Source: Trachelipus rathkii
Taxonomy: Eukaryota > Arthropoda > Malacostraca > Isopoda > Trachelipodidae
DNA: 25,000 nucleotides
NCBI GenBank assembly: GCA_015478945.1
Contig: JABUQX010097328.1
Span: 1-25,000 of the forward strand
Direction: 5' to 3'
Position numbers and translations under genes: made by a program. The notes under the pieces were generated by a model. The model worked only from the letters and a program-made list of their open reading frames with translations, did no database searches and was not told the origin of the DNA. The number at the start of each line of letters is the position of its first letter. Within the stretch, counting starts at the first letter, position 1. Below, piece after piece: positions 1 to 13,400 of this stretch.

Positions 1-115
1 AGGGAGATAAGATAGTAAGAGAGAGAGATAGAGAGAGAGATATAAGAGAGATGAGAGAGAGGTGAGAGAGTAGAGAAGAGAGTAGTGAGTAAGTATATAG
101 AATAGAGTCAAGTTA
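1..115. repeat. GA-rich low-complexity tract
   Basis: The window opens with imperfect (GA)n sequence, runs of GAGAGA broken by T and single-base changes. It fades into ordinary sequence by about position 115. It is probably a degenerate dinucleotide microsatellite cut off by the window edge. Confidence 0.8.
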
Positions 116-2340
116 GTATAATTATGACGTCTACCTACCACTCACAATGGTAGTATTGTCGATTGAGAGTGAGATACAACCAATTAATATAGCTAGGTAT
201 ATCCACATCCATTATTAGAGGATACATCAATATCATATCAGTATAGCCTAATAAAGGAAGAGAGTTTCACGTCCGAATAAAGGAATATTATTATATAGAA
301 AATACTAAATCACACAGCGAGTGAGTATAATTGAGAGTGAGACTATAGCTGCCTAGTAATGTTTGCTAGAGGACGGTTAATCACTAGAAAAGTGATGCGA
401 TCTAAATATTCGCAGAAAGTATTCATGCATGTTGAAGTTTAATATTTACCAGATTGTGTATTCATAACTACCTGGTCTTGCCAGTTGACATCTATTCTTC
501 ATATCAGCGCCTTTCCTCAATGCATACCGGGCTGAGACTCCTTTCATTGCAATTTAACAGTTTTTCCTGCCGTGGTTCTAGACTATTTATTATAACGATC
601 ACTGTACATTTTTATAAAGGAAAATTATTCGAATGCAATTGAGCTAGAGAGTGATCTAGATAGAAAGTTGCAATACTAAAAACCCAATTAATATATAGAG
701 CCCAAAGCACAGATAACTCCTAGCTGCTTATTTGGGATAGCGAAAAAGTGACTAGTTCATCGTGTTTGAAGCCATCCCTTGCTCTCCTTTGAGCATCAAA
801 ATTATATAAATAATTACAAACTCTTAAAAAATGAGTTATCTCTGGAAAGAACGTATCATGACATTTGAGCACACACACTTCTCAATCACAAGAGCAGAAT
901 CACGTCTGTAGCATCCACTTGTCTTTGCGCACGATTTATTTTGAACGCTGAGCAATGGCAATATGAATTCACCACACTGGAGTATCTGGGTGTGGAGTTC
1001 ACTCCACACACTTAATACCTCCCTCATTCTCAGGCCAGACACAGTCTCCTCTGTGGCATACACAAAAATTCACTACAAGATTCTTTGAAATATTCTCATC
1101 AGTTCTTCATATTGCACGAGAGATAAATTTCTCATGGAAGAAAGGGTGGCTGCAGGTAGCTGTCCATCAAAATGTGACACGATCTCTCTTTATGTATCAT
1201 CGGGATTCAAAGATATTGTCAGCGATCCAGATGTCTTACCTCCCGATCTCCCAATATCTCTACACTGTGAGTGTGAACGACCTTACCAACTAGAGTAGAT
1301 CATGGGAGTGAGACTAGACAGTCTATGTACTCATAATTAGCACCAATACTCGTCATCTGAGATCCATTATCGGATAGAAGTGTACCAACTTTGTAGCAAC
1401 AGACTTATATTTTAGTGAGTCTCATTGAGACAAAAGAGGAGAACTAAGGATTCGGTGTGTTATACACACACGGAATATAAACCATGCATGAGCACCAAGT
1501 GAAGTAGCCTTTCCACAACAGGCGATTGATTTCTAATATAGAAGCTACCCCTGTTTTTGATTGTTACGAACCCCTCGAGAGTTACTTTGGGACTAGAGAG
1601 AATAGCACCTGTCATCTATTAACTTCCAGGCAATAAGTCCAGCAACTGTGAAACTTAGTCTTCAACACATCTGCGACACAATGCTACCCTATAGAGGATC
1701 TTCTTCATCCATAACATTCTACCCAACCTGATTTGTGCTGAGAAGAGAGTATTCAGCTAGTAGGCTTACTATAATATGAGCATGAGATGCATTTACACGG
1801 TGGAGCGATTGGATATATCCACAATTGAACCAGTACTCCTGTTCGATTAAATTATCTCCTATAAGAGCACCCGCGGTCCAATTTAATGGAGAGGACTGTG
1901 AGTGCGAGACAGGACACAACTGCAGTATTTATAGCTATATGGATAAGCCTGAAGGTGAGGAAGGCTGAGTGTATAGTCCTAAATTTTTCACCATGATTAT
2001 AGATTAGAACATCTCACGTGTGATTCTCCATGTTAATTACAATCACTAAGAGCATATATCCCTCAATTTTGATTTTACTATCATTGATATACAGTGGCTA
2101 ATTTCACTACCACTTATTTATATTGTGTATCATTAGCTTTGAGTAGGTATGCTGCATAGTATTTATGAATTACCTCTGATAAGTATATACCTCACTTAGA
2201 TGAGTTGTTGATAAATTAGTTAGTAGTTGTAAATATTGAGGGTACATAAAAGTTATCAGAGAATAGTTATGATATATTATGGATAGTGTATATATATGGT
2301 TGAGCACTGCCTACAGGTCCTATCGGATTTAGCTTGATCC
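116..2340. other. unrecognised, mostly unique sequence
   Basis: This stretch is less AT-rich than what follows and contains no long simple repeats. Short open frames of 60-75 codons occur on both strands (for example 454-642 +, 836-1063 - and 1719-1919 -), but none shows a domain I recognise and none is longer than chance would allow. The phrase ATTGAGAGTGAGA appears near 162 and near 331. No tRNA, terminal inverted repeat or poly(A) tail was seen. It may be host intergenic or intronic DNA, or a transposon too old to recognise. Confidence 0.4.
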
Positions 2341-5300
2341 AATTCTAAATTCTATTATAATATATAATAAAAACTATAACAATAACTTATTAAATCAACT
2401 TCAACCTCTGTGGGTGTATCCTCTTCCGCTTATTTTCCTTCTGGCCAGATCCAGACAAGTGGACTTCCCCTGGCATGTATATAAAATCGCTTACATTTAC
2501 AAATATCCACTTATATATATATAATTAAATATATATATATATATAATTTTATAATAATATATATATATACAATATGAGACATTAGTACTAAGATAATTTA
2601 TTTAATAAAGTAAGTACTGAGTAATTAAGGTGATAATATTAATTCGGAGTAAGTAAATATACATTATAAAATAATCTCCTTAGCACCCAATACTATTAGA
2701 GTCTACTTGGGGGTAGTGACAACTAATTGCCTTAATTTGTATAGTATATAAAATACAGTTAAGCTATACTATATCATATATATTATATATATATATGATA
2801 TATATATATATATCACCAATGAGTTAATTAATATACAGTATAATACATATATAATATATATATAACCTAATATCCCTATCTCCTTTTCTCTCTATTGACT
2901 TATACTATACTACCTACCTATCAATACTTTATTATATCTAGTGTACAATATGAGCTCTTCCTTACATCATATTCTATATACATTATTATATTTTACTACT
3001 ACAATCAGCGACATTATATGACTATAGAACTAGAGTTGTTATTGTATATCTAAATATATGGTTCAGAGTGATATATGCTCACTTACGTGATTCTTACTAA
3101 CGCACACTTTTAGAGTACAATAGCTACTGACACCAAATATATATTATATATATGATGAATACCAGTCTGTTAGTACGCACAAAGGTAACTTCTATTAATA
3201 CATTTATAAAAAAAACTTTACACAAAACTAAATAAGATCAGCATTAAACAGTACAATAATGAATAGTTTTGTACATTTAAAATAGCTTAATGCGAGTCTA
3301 AAACAACCAGTTATTGAGAAAGTAAACCTTCTTCAAAAAATGAAAGAAGTCTGTTCAAACTTTATTAGACAAAAGCTAGATTTATCATCTATGCATAATA
3401 CATTTGAATCTTTATTTTTAGAATTGTGTAACAGTATATATTAAATAGTATTAGAATAAGATCTTTATCTAATTAGAAAATACCGCCAGCAGTATATATC
3501 ATACACAATTTATTGCAATTTACTATATTATTGTAACACAAGATTTTCACAATTACTATTTAAAATATAATAAAATATAATTATTTAAAAACTTAGTCTT
3601 GCACATATATATAAGAGTATATATAATATATTTTGATTTAATATAATATATATAAATACCTGAGAGATTACATCAATACTATTTATCAACCTATTACTTT
3701 TCTAAAGAAGTATAAAAATTAGCTGCTTATGTGAGTGCTCATCGCTAAGAGACATAGTTTGTGTATTATGAAAAAGTTCATAACATCCCTCCATGAGTAG
3801 GTATTAGTATCTAGAGCAAGAGGGTAAATTAATTTATCAGAAAATACATTTGCCTTATCGACACTGATTAAACAGTATATTTTAATATTATTTATTACTT
3901 AAATTATGAGCGTTAGGATAGACTACCTGTATATTGGATATGTAAAAAGCTCTCCCTTAAATATATCATATATAATATATAAATCACTATATTATTGAGT
4001 GAAGTCACACTAAATAGGATATTATTAAGATACGTTTTGTGATATAAATGAATGATAGAATGTATAAAGTTAGAACATTTAGAATGTGAGATATTAGTAA
4101 ATTAGTATGATATGACGAAAATCACAGTTAAATCTATATTACTTATATATATCATTTAGATTTGAATATGATCAAAGGGATAATATTAATGAGAGTTTTT
4201 AAAGTTATATGATGAAATATATAATTTAATATTCAATATTAAATAAGTAGCAGGCATTATACCAGGATATTAATAACTCTTTGGTATAATTACTAACTTC
4301 TTTGCAATATATACATGTTAGGTAGTTAAATAATAACATTAATATTAAATATATATAATATATATAGTATATTATATTTTCAGATTTTAATATATATAAT
4401 GTAGAGGATGTAAAAATAACTAAATAGTAATTAATTAAATGTATATAAAATATAATATAGTATATATATATAAGTAATAAGTATATATATATAGTATTAT
4501 ATATATTATATAATATATATATAATTATATAACTAATATTCATAATCTTAAACCAAGTTATATTTACTTAATATTCCTATTTATTTCTTTACTTTATTAT
4601 ATTACCTTTACATCAATAACCTATTTATTTATTTATATTATTTATAGGTATAAATTGTAAATAAATATCTACATTAGCTTCTTTAGCTCTTGACAATTTA
4701 AGAACTTTTAAACTTATTAAAAATATTGGAATGCTATATATATACAATCATTAATATTAACAATCTAATATAATTACAATATATCCTTAGTTTCTAGAAT
4801 ACTTTTATCATATGTTTCCTATGTTTATGATTACTTTAAATTTCACCATAATGACAGGCTCATACTTTACTTAGAACTATGTATGGTTTCCCAAATCTTA
4901 CAGATTTACTGTTTTTTCTACTCATATTATACCATTTATACACTAATTGATAAATACTATTATCCTTTTCTTTACGCCAAGTTTTATAATTTACTTCTAT
5001 ATCCAGATATTAGAGTATATTATTCAATTGTTGTAGGGGAGATGTTTTTTATAATCACTTTATATTTGGAACGTTACATCTTACTTTCATGGATGAGAGA
5101 CATCATTGCATGTGGGAGAATAAGAGTAGTGAATAGGGCATAAGAGTGGGGAGTGATACAACATATTATTATTATTATGCTGGCTGAACTTGAGAAAGAG
5201 AAATTAGTTAAAATATATAAATGTCTTTATTCTTTTACTAAAATATTTCTTCCAATTTCTTATAAATTTGAGTCTCTCACAATAGTCCTCATTGATGCTT

Positions 5301-6500
5301 TAGGAATTCTTATCCTAGAAATTATCAAGAGAATGAGATTAATAGGTGATGAGCGCTTCAACTTATCTTATATCCACACTCCTCAATGAATTTGTGAAAA
5401 AGGAATCCTTCACCCATAAAGAATTATATAAATGTTGCAACAACAATATACAGTGAGTTAACCAGGATAAACTAGAGAAATATATTATCAGTTATCCGGC
5501 CGGAATAATCACATGAGGAAATTATAGCCGGAATCACAAAAAAAATATCTGAGACTAGAGAATAGGATATTAACTAATGAACTTTTCCATTAACTTATAA
5601 AGAGAATAATAGTAAAAAAAAAATAATTGTCTTATGCAAGGGTTGATTCTTCTTTGTACTATTGTATATATTATTTTAATTACATATGTAATAATAAAAA
5701 AATCCAATACTGTATTATCCTATTCATTAATTAATTACATAATAGTATATAAATTCTACTGCTATATATATTATTATTATTAATTATTATTATAATATAG
5801 TTGTAATTATATAATTTAATTATATTATGTAATGTATTATAATTATATATTATTATAATTTAGAAATTATATTAATTATTATATTATTAATTATTATAGT
5901 ATATTATATATAAATATAATTTCTACTGATTATTAATTAATAAATATTTTATTATTATTATAATTATATATAATATTATTAATAATTATATTATAATATA
6001 TATATTATGTACTTATTAAGTATAAAATTATTAATTAAACTTTATATATTACTATAATATATTATAATATAATTAATATATAATATATACTTATTATATT
6101 ACTTATTATATAAATTATTAATTTAAATATAGTAATTATTAATATTAATTTATCATAATAATAATTAATTAATAAAGTATATATATTAAATATTAATATT
6201 ATCAATATACCTTCTGCAAAACTAAAATCAATATTGCATCGACAACCATATATGACATAAACAGTAAATATATATATATATATAACACTATAGATATATA
6301 TAAAACGAAAATATTTAAATATATATACTATTTGACTAATAGATTTAATTACATTAATTGGAATTAGCAGATTTGTCATAATGAATATCCTCACAAATAT
6401 GGTTTTAAAATGGCCATCATGTCAGTCAACAGAATATTTTTTTATTATTAATAATGTTAACAAAATCTTAATAGAGTGTAAAAATATGCCACAAAAAAAA
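2341..6500. other. AT-rich intergenic region with TA-rich patches
   Basis: A and T dominate, with short (TA)n or TATATAA patches near 2510-2570, 2775-2870, 3600-3660, 4340-4530 and 5640-6190. Open frames here (for example 4226-4543 - and 6062-6394 -) translate into Ile/Tyr/Leu/Asn-rich strings expected from AT-rich DNA and are not supported as genes. The one frame I singled out lies at 4883-5389 and has its own entry. No RNA gene or mobile-element end was recognised. Confidence 0.6.
4883..5389 (+). other. long frame interrupted by a single stop, unrecognised
   Basis: From the ATG at 4883 the same frame stays open to the TGA at 5387-5389 except for one TAA at 5141-5143. That is unusual where stop codons should be frequent. 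The first 86 codons are rich in Tyr, Ile and Phe and look like plain AT-rich translation. The second part (5153-5386) is more protein-like, with a charged stretch AELEKEKLVKIYKCLY and, near its end, RMRLIGDERFN. No family was recognised. There is no poly(A) signal, splice site or neighbour that argues for a gene. It could be a decayed transposon ORF or a chance frame. Confidence 0.2.
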
Positions 6501-7140
6501 TTAAAAACTAGGTACTGAGTTCTCCAAAAACATTTAACAACGCCACCTTCAAAACATATGGAAAACTCATCACTGAAAGGAGAATTATCATAGGATAGTC
6601 AAAAATTTTAATAGTAACAGGGACGATCTCTGTATATTTATAGACACTGGACACCCCGAAAATAACGTTGAAGGATCGAACAGTTGTTGCAACAGTGGGT
6701 CTTGAGGAAAACTTTTCTTCCCCCCCCAAAATTTGCCAAATATTCAACTCTGACCCCAAATCACAGAGGCACAATTCTTAACAGTAAATAATCAAATTTA
6801 TTGCAATGAAGTAACCACAGCCATTCACAGTCACTAAGAGCAAGGGACTCACACGTAGAAACTTGTAGAGCCCATCTTCAACCAAATCTCTCATTTCTAG
6901 TAGCAATATTTTTTTGTAGAAAGATGATTATACCAACTTCATACAGCATTAATTTGAGATCATCACGTATCGAGAAGTTATCTAAGGCTAATCACACGAT
7001 ATCATATTACTACAGATCATAAACATAGGATAGAGCTAAAAGATATATTCAAAACGATTCATTTATTATCATTAACTCTTCACTGCTTTAAGAGCCAGTT
7101 TGGAAAATCTGGACTATGTACTTCCATGCAATAGTAATTA
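6501..7140. other. moderately AT-rich sequence, no supported gene
   Basis: Base composition is more balanced than in the surroundings, with a C9 run near 6720-6728. A minus-strand frame of 88 codons (6508-6774) has mixed composition, but I recognise no domain in it and its ends coincide with nothing else. No inverted repeats or poly(A) tail mark this as a defined element. It may be part of an old repeat or unique host DNA. Confidence 0.35.
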
Positions 7141-7572
7141 ATACTATAAATGTATAGTAATCATAATTTCATATAAAATTATATATACATAATATATATT
7201 CAATATATATAATAATATAATATATGAGGTTAACATAATATTACACCATCGCAAACGCTACTACTATTACAAATATTATATAATCAATATCATATTATCA
7301 ACAATACGGTAACATACATATACTAATATATATATATCAAAATATATATATCATACATATAATATATATAATATATATATATAGTATAAAATATAGTATA
7401 TATATATATGATACTGATATATATATAATATTATAAATATATATAGTCTATATAATATATATATATATTAATATAATATATATATATAATATATAGTATA
7501 AGATATGTAATATATATATAATATAATAACTATATATGATATAATTATTATATAATATAAATTTTGTATTTA
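7141..7572. repeat. TA-rich low-complexity region
   Basis: Imperfect (TA)n with frequent phase changes (ATATATAATATA, TATATAGTATA), particularly 7320-7560. Its structure matches the larger TA field at 11160-12250. It directly precedes the A+C-rich block. Confidence 0.8.
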
Positions 7573-8165
7573 AAATAAAAAAAAAAACACAATCATTACA
7601 CCATCCACACACAAGAAAAACGAAACCTAACTAGCATACAATACAGTAGACAGTTAATAAAGATCCAAGAACCCAACTCAACAACCCAATCACCCGAGAA
7701 ACACAAACAAAATAAAAAAACAGCCTTCAATCTCACGAGATAACACACCTTACTCCTAATAGAACAGACTGACGCGCAAACAATAACCCAGACAACGGCA
7801 CCTATAGCCCCACCAAAACAACGAACACATAACTAACCTATTCACAACACCAACACACACCACACCCAAAAACTCGCAATTCATACACAATCAACAGACA
7901 AATACAACTCACACCAAGACCAACTCAAAAATCCAAAGCGCCATAAACTAAAAATCACAGCACAGCAACCAAACCAATCACACTCCAACTCAGAACCACA
8001 ATCCAGCCAACCAGACAACTCCGATAAACAAAAATCCTTCGACAAAATAGACAACACCCACGATCTATACAACTCGAGAGCCTATTACCTGATAACCCTA
8101 CACGCTTCACCATTATATAAACACTCAACAAATAAAGAACATAACCCCAACAAAAAAGTCTGCCT
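7573..8165. other. A+C-biased, strand-asymmetric block
   Basis: On the + strand G and T are strongly depleted for nearly 600 bp. By hand count the row 7801-7860 has about 51 of 60 bases A or C, and the row 7861-7920 about 50 of 60. The edges are sharp: TA-rich repeat on the left, (ATT)n on the right. There is no short repeat unit, so this is not a simple satellite. The minus strand is G+T-rich and has two overlapping open frames (7955-8173 and 7881-8072) rich in Val, Leu, Cys, Trp and Gly, as expected from G/T-rich DNA. I could match neither to a family. Possible origins are a nuclear insert from a strongly skewed mitochondrial genome, an unusual satellite monomer, or an assembly artefact. 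Confidence 0.7.
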
Positions 8166-8330
8166 ATTATCATTAATTTTTATTATATTATTATATTATT
8201 GATAATATTCTTAATTCAATTTATTATATTAATTATATACTTATTCTCTATTTTTCATTATTATATTATTATTATTATTATTATTAATTATTAATTATAA
8301 TTATTATTATTATTATATAATTACAAGATA
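8166..8330. repeat. (ATT)n-rich tract
   Basis: Runs of TTATTATTA and TTAATTATTA alternate, with a clean run near 8262-8287. It separates the A+C-rich block from the pyrimidine-rich tract. Confidence 0.8.
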
Positions 8331-8530
8331 TAATTTCTTCTTCTCTTCTCTCTTCTTTCTTCTTCTCACTTCCTTCTGTATCACTTCTCTTTCTCGCTTC
8401 CTATCCTTACTTCTCTTCTCTTCTAGATTTCTCCTTAACAGATTCTCTAACTATTAATTCTTACTTATCTTCACCTATCAACTCCCTTACGTATTCTCTC
8501 TTTAAGCTATCATTCTTCTTCCTTCTGGAC
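8331..8530. repeat. polypyrimidine (TTC/TCT) tract
   Basis: Mostly C and T on the + strand, beginning TTCTTCTTCTCTTC and continuing with CTTCTCT-like words for about 200 bp. Homopurine-homopyrimidine DNA of this kind can in principle form triplexes. No gene is evident in it. Confidence 0.7.
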
Positions 8531-8564
8531 CTCGTGAGTTTTGCCAATTTCTGAACATGGCTGA

Positions 8565-8700
8565 TTCATGACAACGATATTATTATAATAAGTATGTCAA
8601 TTCGTAATATTATATTATATTATTATTATTATATTAATTATTATATTATTGTATAATATGGGTTATGTATTATTATTATTGATTATTATTAGTTAATTTC
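8565..8700. repeat. degenerate (ATT)n patches
   Basis: Two short ATT-rich patches, about 8578-8655 and 8668-8697, lie just upstream of the retrotransposon fragment. They are separated by a few non-repeat bases. Confidence 0.6.
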
Positions 8701-8724
8701 TTTTAGGAGGGGCGGTGAATAACT

Positions 8725-9775
8725 TTCTGTTCGATTTGAATGACACTTTTTTTGTATTAGAAATACTCAACCGCGATCTTCCCTGACTATAATAGTAAAT
8801 CATTTGATCTTGTTTCTCATAGATTCTTCTTGGCAAATTATTTAGATTTGGTGCAAGAGGCCATCCGTTACATCCAATACAATGTTGAAATATCTAACTC
8901 TCGTTCTTACGAGGTTTCTGTTTATGTTGGTGAACCGTAAGGCTTTTCTTTGCGTCCCCTTTTCTTTCTTACTTATAATTTATAAATGCTATAATGTTCA
9001 TTATAAATAATTCAAAGTGCTTACTTTGCGAAGATGATATTATGCTTTTACATCAAATTATAATTTTGAGTTACTTTCTTGAATTTAAATTTGGACTTGG
9101 ATGAAATTTCTAGTTAGAATAATAGGAATAAATTTCAACTTAGTCCAACTAAAAATAAACGTATGTTATTTTCGCCTAGACCAGGGGTCTTCAAACGTTT
9201 TAGCCTATGGGCCACAGTGACTCCTCCACTATGTCCCAAGGGCCAAGACCTAGCTAGCTCATCATACCAAAGTTTGAATTGGAGCTACAAGTACGATCTG
9301 AAAAGTTAAATATAGTGAGACTAGTTTGTTTTGTGACTATAGTTTCTTATAGTGAAAATACATTGTGTTTAATTGTGAGTGTTTAATTTAATTAAAAGTG
9401 TCTTAAAGATAAAACCTGTGCATTCTATTCGGGTCTGATTGGTTACGCTTGCGGGCCGGTGTTGGCCCGTGGGTTGTGGTTTGGAGGCCCCGACCCTGGA
9501 CCTTATGTCGGTTTTGATATTTTCTTTCTAGCGAACGGGATACAGAGAGAATCTACTAGAGCTTTACCTACTTGGGGTCTTATATTGGAGGATACATTTA
9601 TATTTGATCTACATATTAAGATCACCGGTTAGATATCATATCCGGCTGGTGTAATAATCTATGTTCTTTCGCATGTTCTCTCTCTCACTGTAATGAAAAC
9701 ATTGTTCTATGCTCTTTTCTATCCACATCTTAGACTACATATATTTTCTTGGGTAACCTCTCTTGGCAGTTTAAA
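8725..9775 (+). pseudogene. decayed non-LTR retrotransposon reverse transcriptase, split by an insertion
   Basis: Conceptual translation in shifting frames gives an RT of the Jockey/CR1 type. Motif A is the run KSFDLVSHRFFL (8797-8832). The region corresponding to GVPQGSVLGPLLF reads VGEP, stop, GFSLRPLFFL (about 8926-8970). The catalytic box reads YFA then, after a one-base insertion, DDIMLLHQ (9022-9054). This is followed by KFQLSPTKNKRMLFSPR (9130-9180). There a 317-bp hAT-type element (9182-9498) breaks the ORF. It resumes after the insertion with YVGFDIF, LGLILEDTFIFDLHIKITG (about 9572-9630) and FYALFYPHL (about 9700-9735), the usual RT C-terminal region. Upstream endonuclease and 3' tail were not found. 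In-frame stops and frameshifts make it a dead copy. The motif order makes the family assignment secure, the clade less so. Confidence 0.82.
9182..9498. mobile_element. non-autonomous hAT-type element (317 bp) nested in the LINE
   Basis: The left end reads CAGGGGTCTTCAAACG followed by TAGCCTATGGGCCACAG. The right end read on the opposite strand starts CAGGGTCGGGGCCTCCAAAC and continues to CCCACGGGCCAAC. These imperfect terminal inverted repeats, with their GGGCCA words, are typical of short hAT-derived elements in animals. There is no coding capacity. It sits inside an RT ORF that reads through on both sides. The flanks CCTAGACC (9174-9181/2) and CCTGGACC (9495-9502) match at 7 of 8 bases and may be an 8-bp target duplication overlapping the termini. 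The exact boundary is ambiguous by one or two bases. Confidence 0.8.
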
Positions 9776-10295
9776 TTTAGCCTTTAATAATTATTATTAT
9801 TATTATTATGTGAACTTTCCCGTAAACTAGTCGAGTGTTGTGTAATTCTATGTGCAATTCTATGCGTATATCTATGCATATAGAATATAGAATTCTGAAT
9901 ATTGGCTCTATCTACGAACTTCGCCGGGCCGCAATCAGGAGAAAAATAATTAATGGAAATCATAATTTTCTCGTTAATATAGATAATTATATAATTTAAT
10001 ACAATATAATCACTCTTACAATACCATACGCGACTTACATAGAACTTGCATTAGCAAGAGTAAATGACGATAAATATTTTTTATTAATAATTATTTGAAG
10101 TTTTGGAATGTTCATTCTGCAAACAAAAGACAGGAGGGAGATAAATTATTAAAAAAAAAAAATAACTATTCAATTTTATATTTGGTGGTAGGCAATCCCA
10201 TATTGGATTATTAAATTATTTTTTTACTTACATAATTTATTATAACGGAACATTTAAAGTAATAACTTTTGTTGACTTTCCTTAATATTAAAAGT
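9776..10295. other. unrecognised AT-rich spacer
   Basis: It contains a short (ATT)n run at about 9787-9812 and a small imperfect hairpin near 9857-9892 (ATTCTATGCGTATA against TATGCATATAGAAT). No gene is visible. The first 60 bases may still be the retrotransposon 3' end. Confidence 0.4.
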
Positions 10296-10299
10296 TTTA

Positions 10300-10975
<676 letters not shown>

Positions 10976-11160
10976 TAACGGCTGATAGATTCGTAATTAA
11001 TTCTTTTTTTTCAGTTTTCCCTAATAAAAAACTTTCTGATTCACGAAAGCTATCAATTTATGAAATAGACATAAGGGTAATTGTAAGTTCCATAATGCAA
11101 ATATATGTCGCCTACATTTATTTTGAAATATACATGAAATACGTGGTAAATGTTGTATTT
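10976..11160. other. short unique spacer between repeat fields
   Basis: About 180 bp of mixed sequence separates the ATT field from the TA field. No gene or element end was recognised. Confidence 0.5.
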
Positions 11161-11535
11161 TAGTTATATATATAATTATATAATAATATATTATATATAT
11201 ATATAATGATATATATAAAAAATCATATATATATATGTATATCAATATATATATATACATATGATATATATATATATATTATAATATATATATAGTATAT
11301 ATATATATAATATATATACTATATACTATATATTTATATCATTATAATATATATTATATAATATTATATATATATATATAAAATATATATTATATATATA
11401 TATATATATACTTAATATATATATATATAGTATATATTATATGTATATATATATATTAATATAGTATATAGATATATAATATAATATATATAATATATAT
11501 ATATAGGTATATATATAATATTATATAGTATATAT

Positions 11536-11577
<42 letters not shown>

Positions 11578-11713
11578 AATATTTATTATATCATATATAT
11601 ATAAATATATATATATATTATATATATATATAAATATATATCTATATATTATAGTATATATTATATATATAATATTATATTATATATCTATATATATATA
11701 TATATATATAGCT

Positions 11714-11745
<32 letters not shown>

Positions 11746-12028
11746 TTTATATATATATATATACTATGTATATATATATATATAAAAAAATTTTTTCATA
11801 TATAATAAAAAGATACATTTTTTTGAGGGATATGTATATTATATATATATATATATATTATATATATTATATATACATCTATATATATATTAATATTATA
11901 TATATATATATATCTATATATATTAGTATATATATATATTATATATATATAATATATATTATATATATATATATATATATACCCTATAATATATATATAT
12001 ATATATAATATCTATAGTCGCTTCGGTA

Positions 12029-12072
<44 letters not shown>

Positions 12073-12250
12073 ATTATATATATATATATTACTTATATAT
12101 AAATATATACATACATATACTATAAATATATATATTATACTATATATATATAGTATATATATAATATATATATATAATATATTATATATATATATATTAT
12201 ATATAATATATATATATTATATATATACCTATATATATATATATATTACT
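11160..12250. repeat. long imperfect (TA)n field
   Basis: About 1.1 kb of TATATA with frequent phase switches (ATAATATA, TATATTAT), interrupted only by two short non-repeat islands near 11785-11840 and 12011-12030 (the second containing TAGTCGCTTCGGTATAC). Open frames through it encode only Tyr-Ile repeats and are meaningless. The switches make it a chain of short self-complementary segments. Confidence 0.95.
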
Positions 12251-12890
12251 ATTATAATTTAAAAATACTATTCGGGCTTAGTGAGCATTTGTTCATAATA
12301 TAATTTAGTATATAGAATCTTAATAATTAATAAATATTATAAATTTTCTTGTTAAAAAAGTTTCATATAATTTTTTATAATAATTTAATCTTTGAAAAAT
12401 AAAGAAAAAATAATTTTAAAAAAAATATATAAATATATAATTTATTTAATTTCAAATAATGTCTTCCTTTTTCTAAAATTTTCTTAATAAATTGTAATTA
12501 ATTTCAATTTAATTCAAAATTAAATATATAATTAATATATATTTTGTCAAGTAAATAAATATAGTTTTAGATGAAATTAATAAAATTTTAAATTTAATAA
12601 TTGTATAGAAAAATTTACTGTCATAAATTAACTTTAAATCAGATAAATTAGAATTAAAATTTCCTTTTACTAATTAGATAAATAAAATAATTATTTATAT
12701 ATTTAAAAAAAACATTAAACGTATATAAATTTTTTTTAAAAATTTTTATTTTATTTTAGAAATGTAGAGATAAAAATTTATATAAATAAAAAAAAGAATA
12801 ATAAAATAATAAAACCAAAATAAACGATAAATAAATAAATAACAAGATAAATTTAAAAATATATAAAAATATATTTAAAATATATATATT
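12251..12890. other. very AT-rich sequence without a gene
   Basis: A- and T-runs predominate (AATAAAATAA, TTTTTTTAAAAATTTT), but without a fixed repeat unit. No open frame of note, inverted repeat or recognisable RNA was found. Confidence 0.5.
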
Positions 12891-12931
12891 ATATATATAA
12901 ATATAGTATAATATCACTCACATTTTATATA

Positions 12932-12983
<52 letters not shown>

Positions 12984-13065
12984 TGAGTGATATAATATAT
13001 ATATATATATATAACTATATATATTATATATATATAGTAATATATAAATATATATAATAACAATT
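12890..13065. repeat. (TA)n array flanked by an inverted decamer
   Basis: A central (TA)n run at about 12931-12976 lies between ATATCACTCA (12911-12920) and its exact reverse complement TGAGTGATAT (12984-12993). A second TA run follows. The unit could be a small palindromic element with an expanded TA core. Confidence 0.8.
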
Positions 13066-13368
13066 ATTAATGCAGTGTATATAGGTATACTAACTATATA
13101 TAAAGTATATATGAGCCGTTTATTATATACTATGAGTATATTATAAATAATTATACTATGTTATATATTTACCTAACTTACCTGAATATATAATCCTACA
13201 TTATAGGTATAGGTATATAATACTAATATATATATATACTATTAGATATAATAACTAATATATTACTATATATATCATACTAATAGTACTGTATATATTT
13301 GGGTTAAATGAGACCATAAAATACATAATCTTAATCATCGTGAAATTCCAAAATAACAAAAAAGATGT

Positions 13369-13400
<32 letters not shown>

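Noticed and set aside
4226..4543. Membrane-protein-like frames in AT-rich DNA (also 6062-6394)
   Set aside because: The hydrophobic Ile/Tyr/Leu composition follows from base composition alone, and no motif or start context supports a gene.
7573..8165. Mitochondrial insert as a firm call
   Set aside because: The strand skew is suggestive, but no mitochondrial protein or tRNA could be recognised in any frame, so only the composition is reported.
11766..12008. Open frames made of Tyr-Ile repeats
   Set aside because: They are translations of (TA)n arrays, as are similar frames at 16465-16815, 17859-18077 and 22987-23178. They have no coding meaning.
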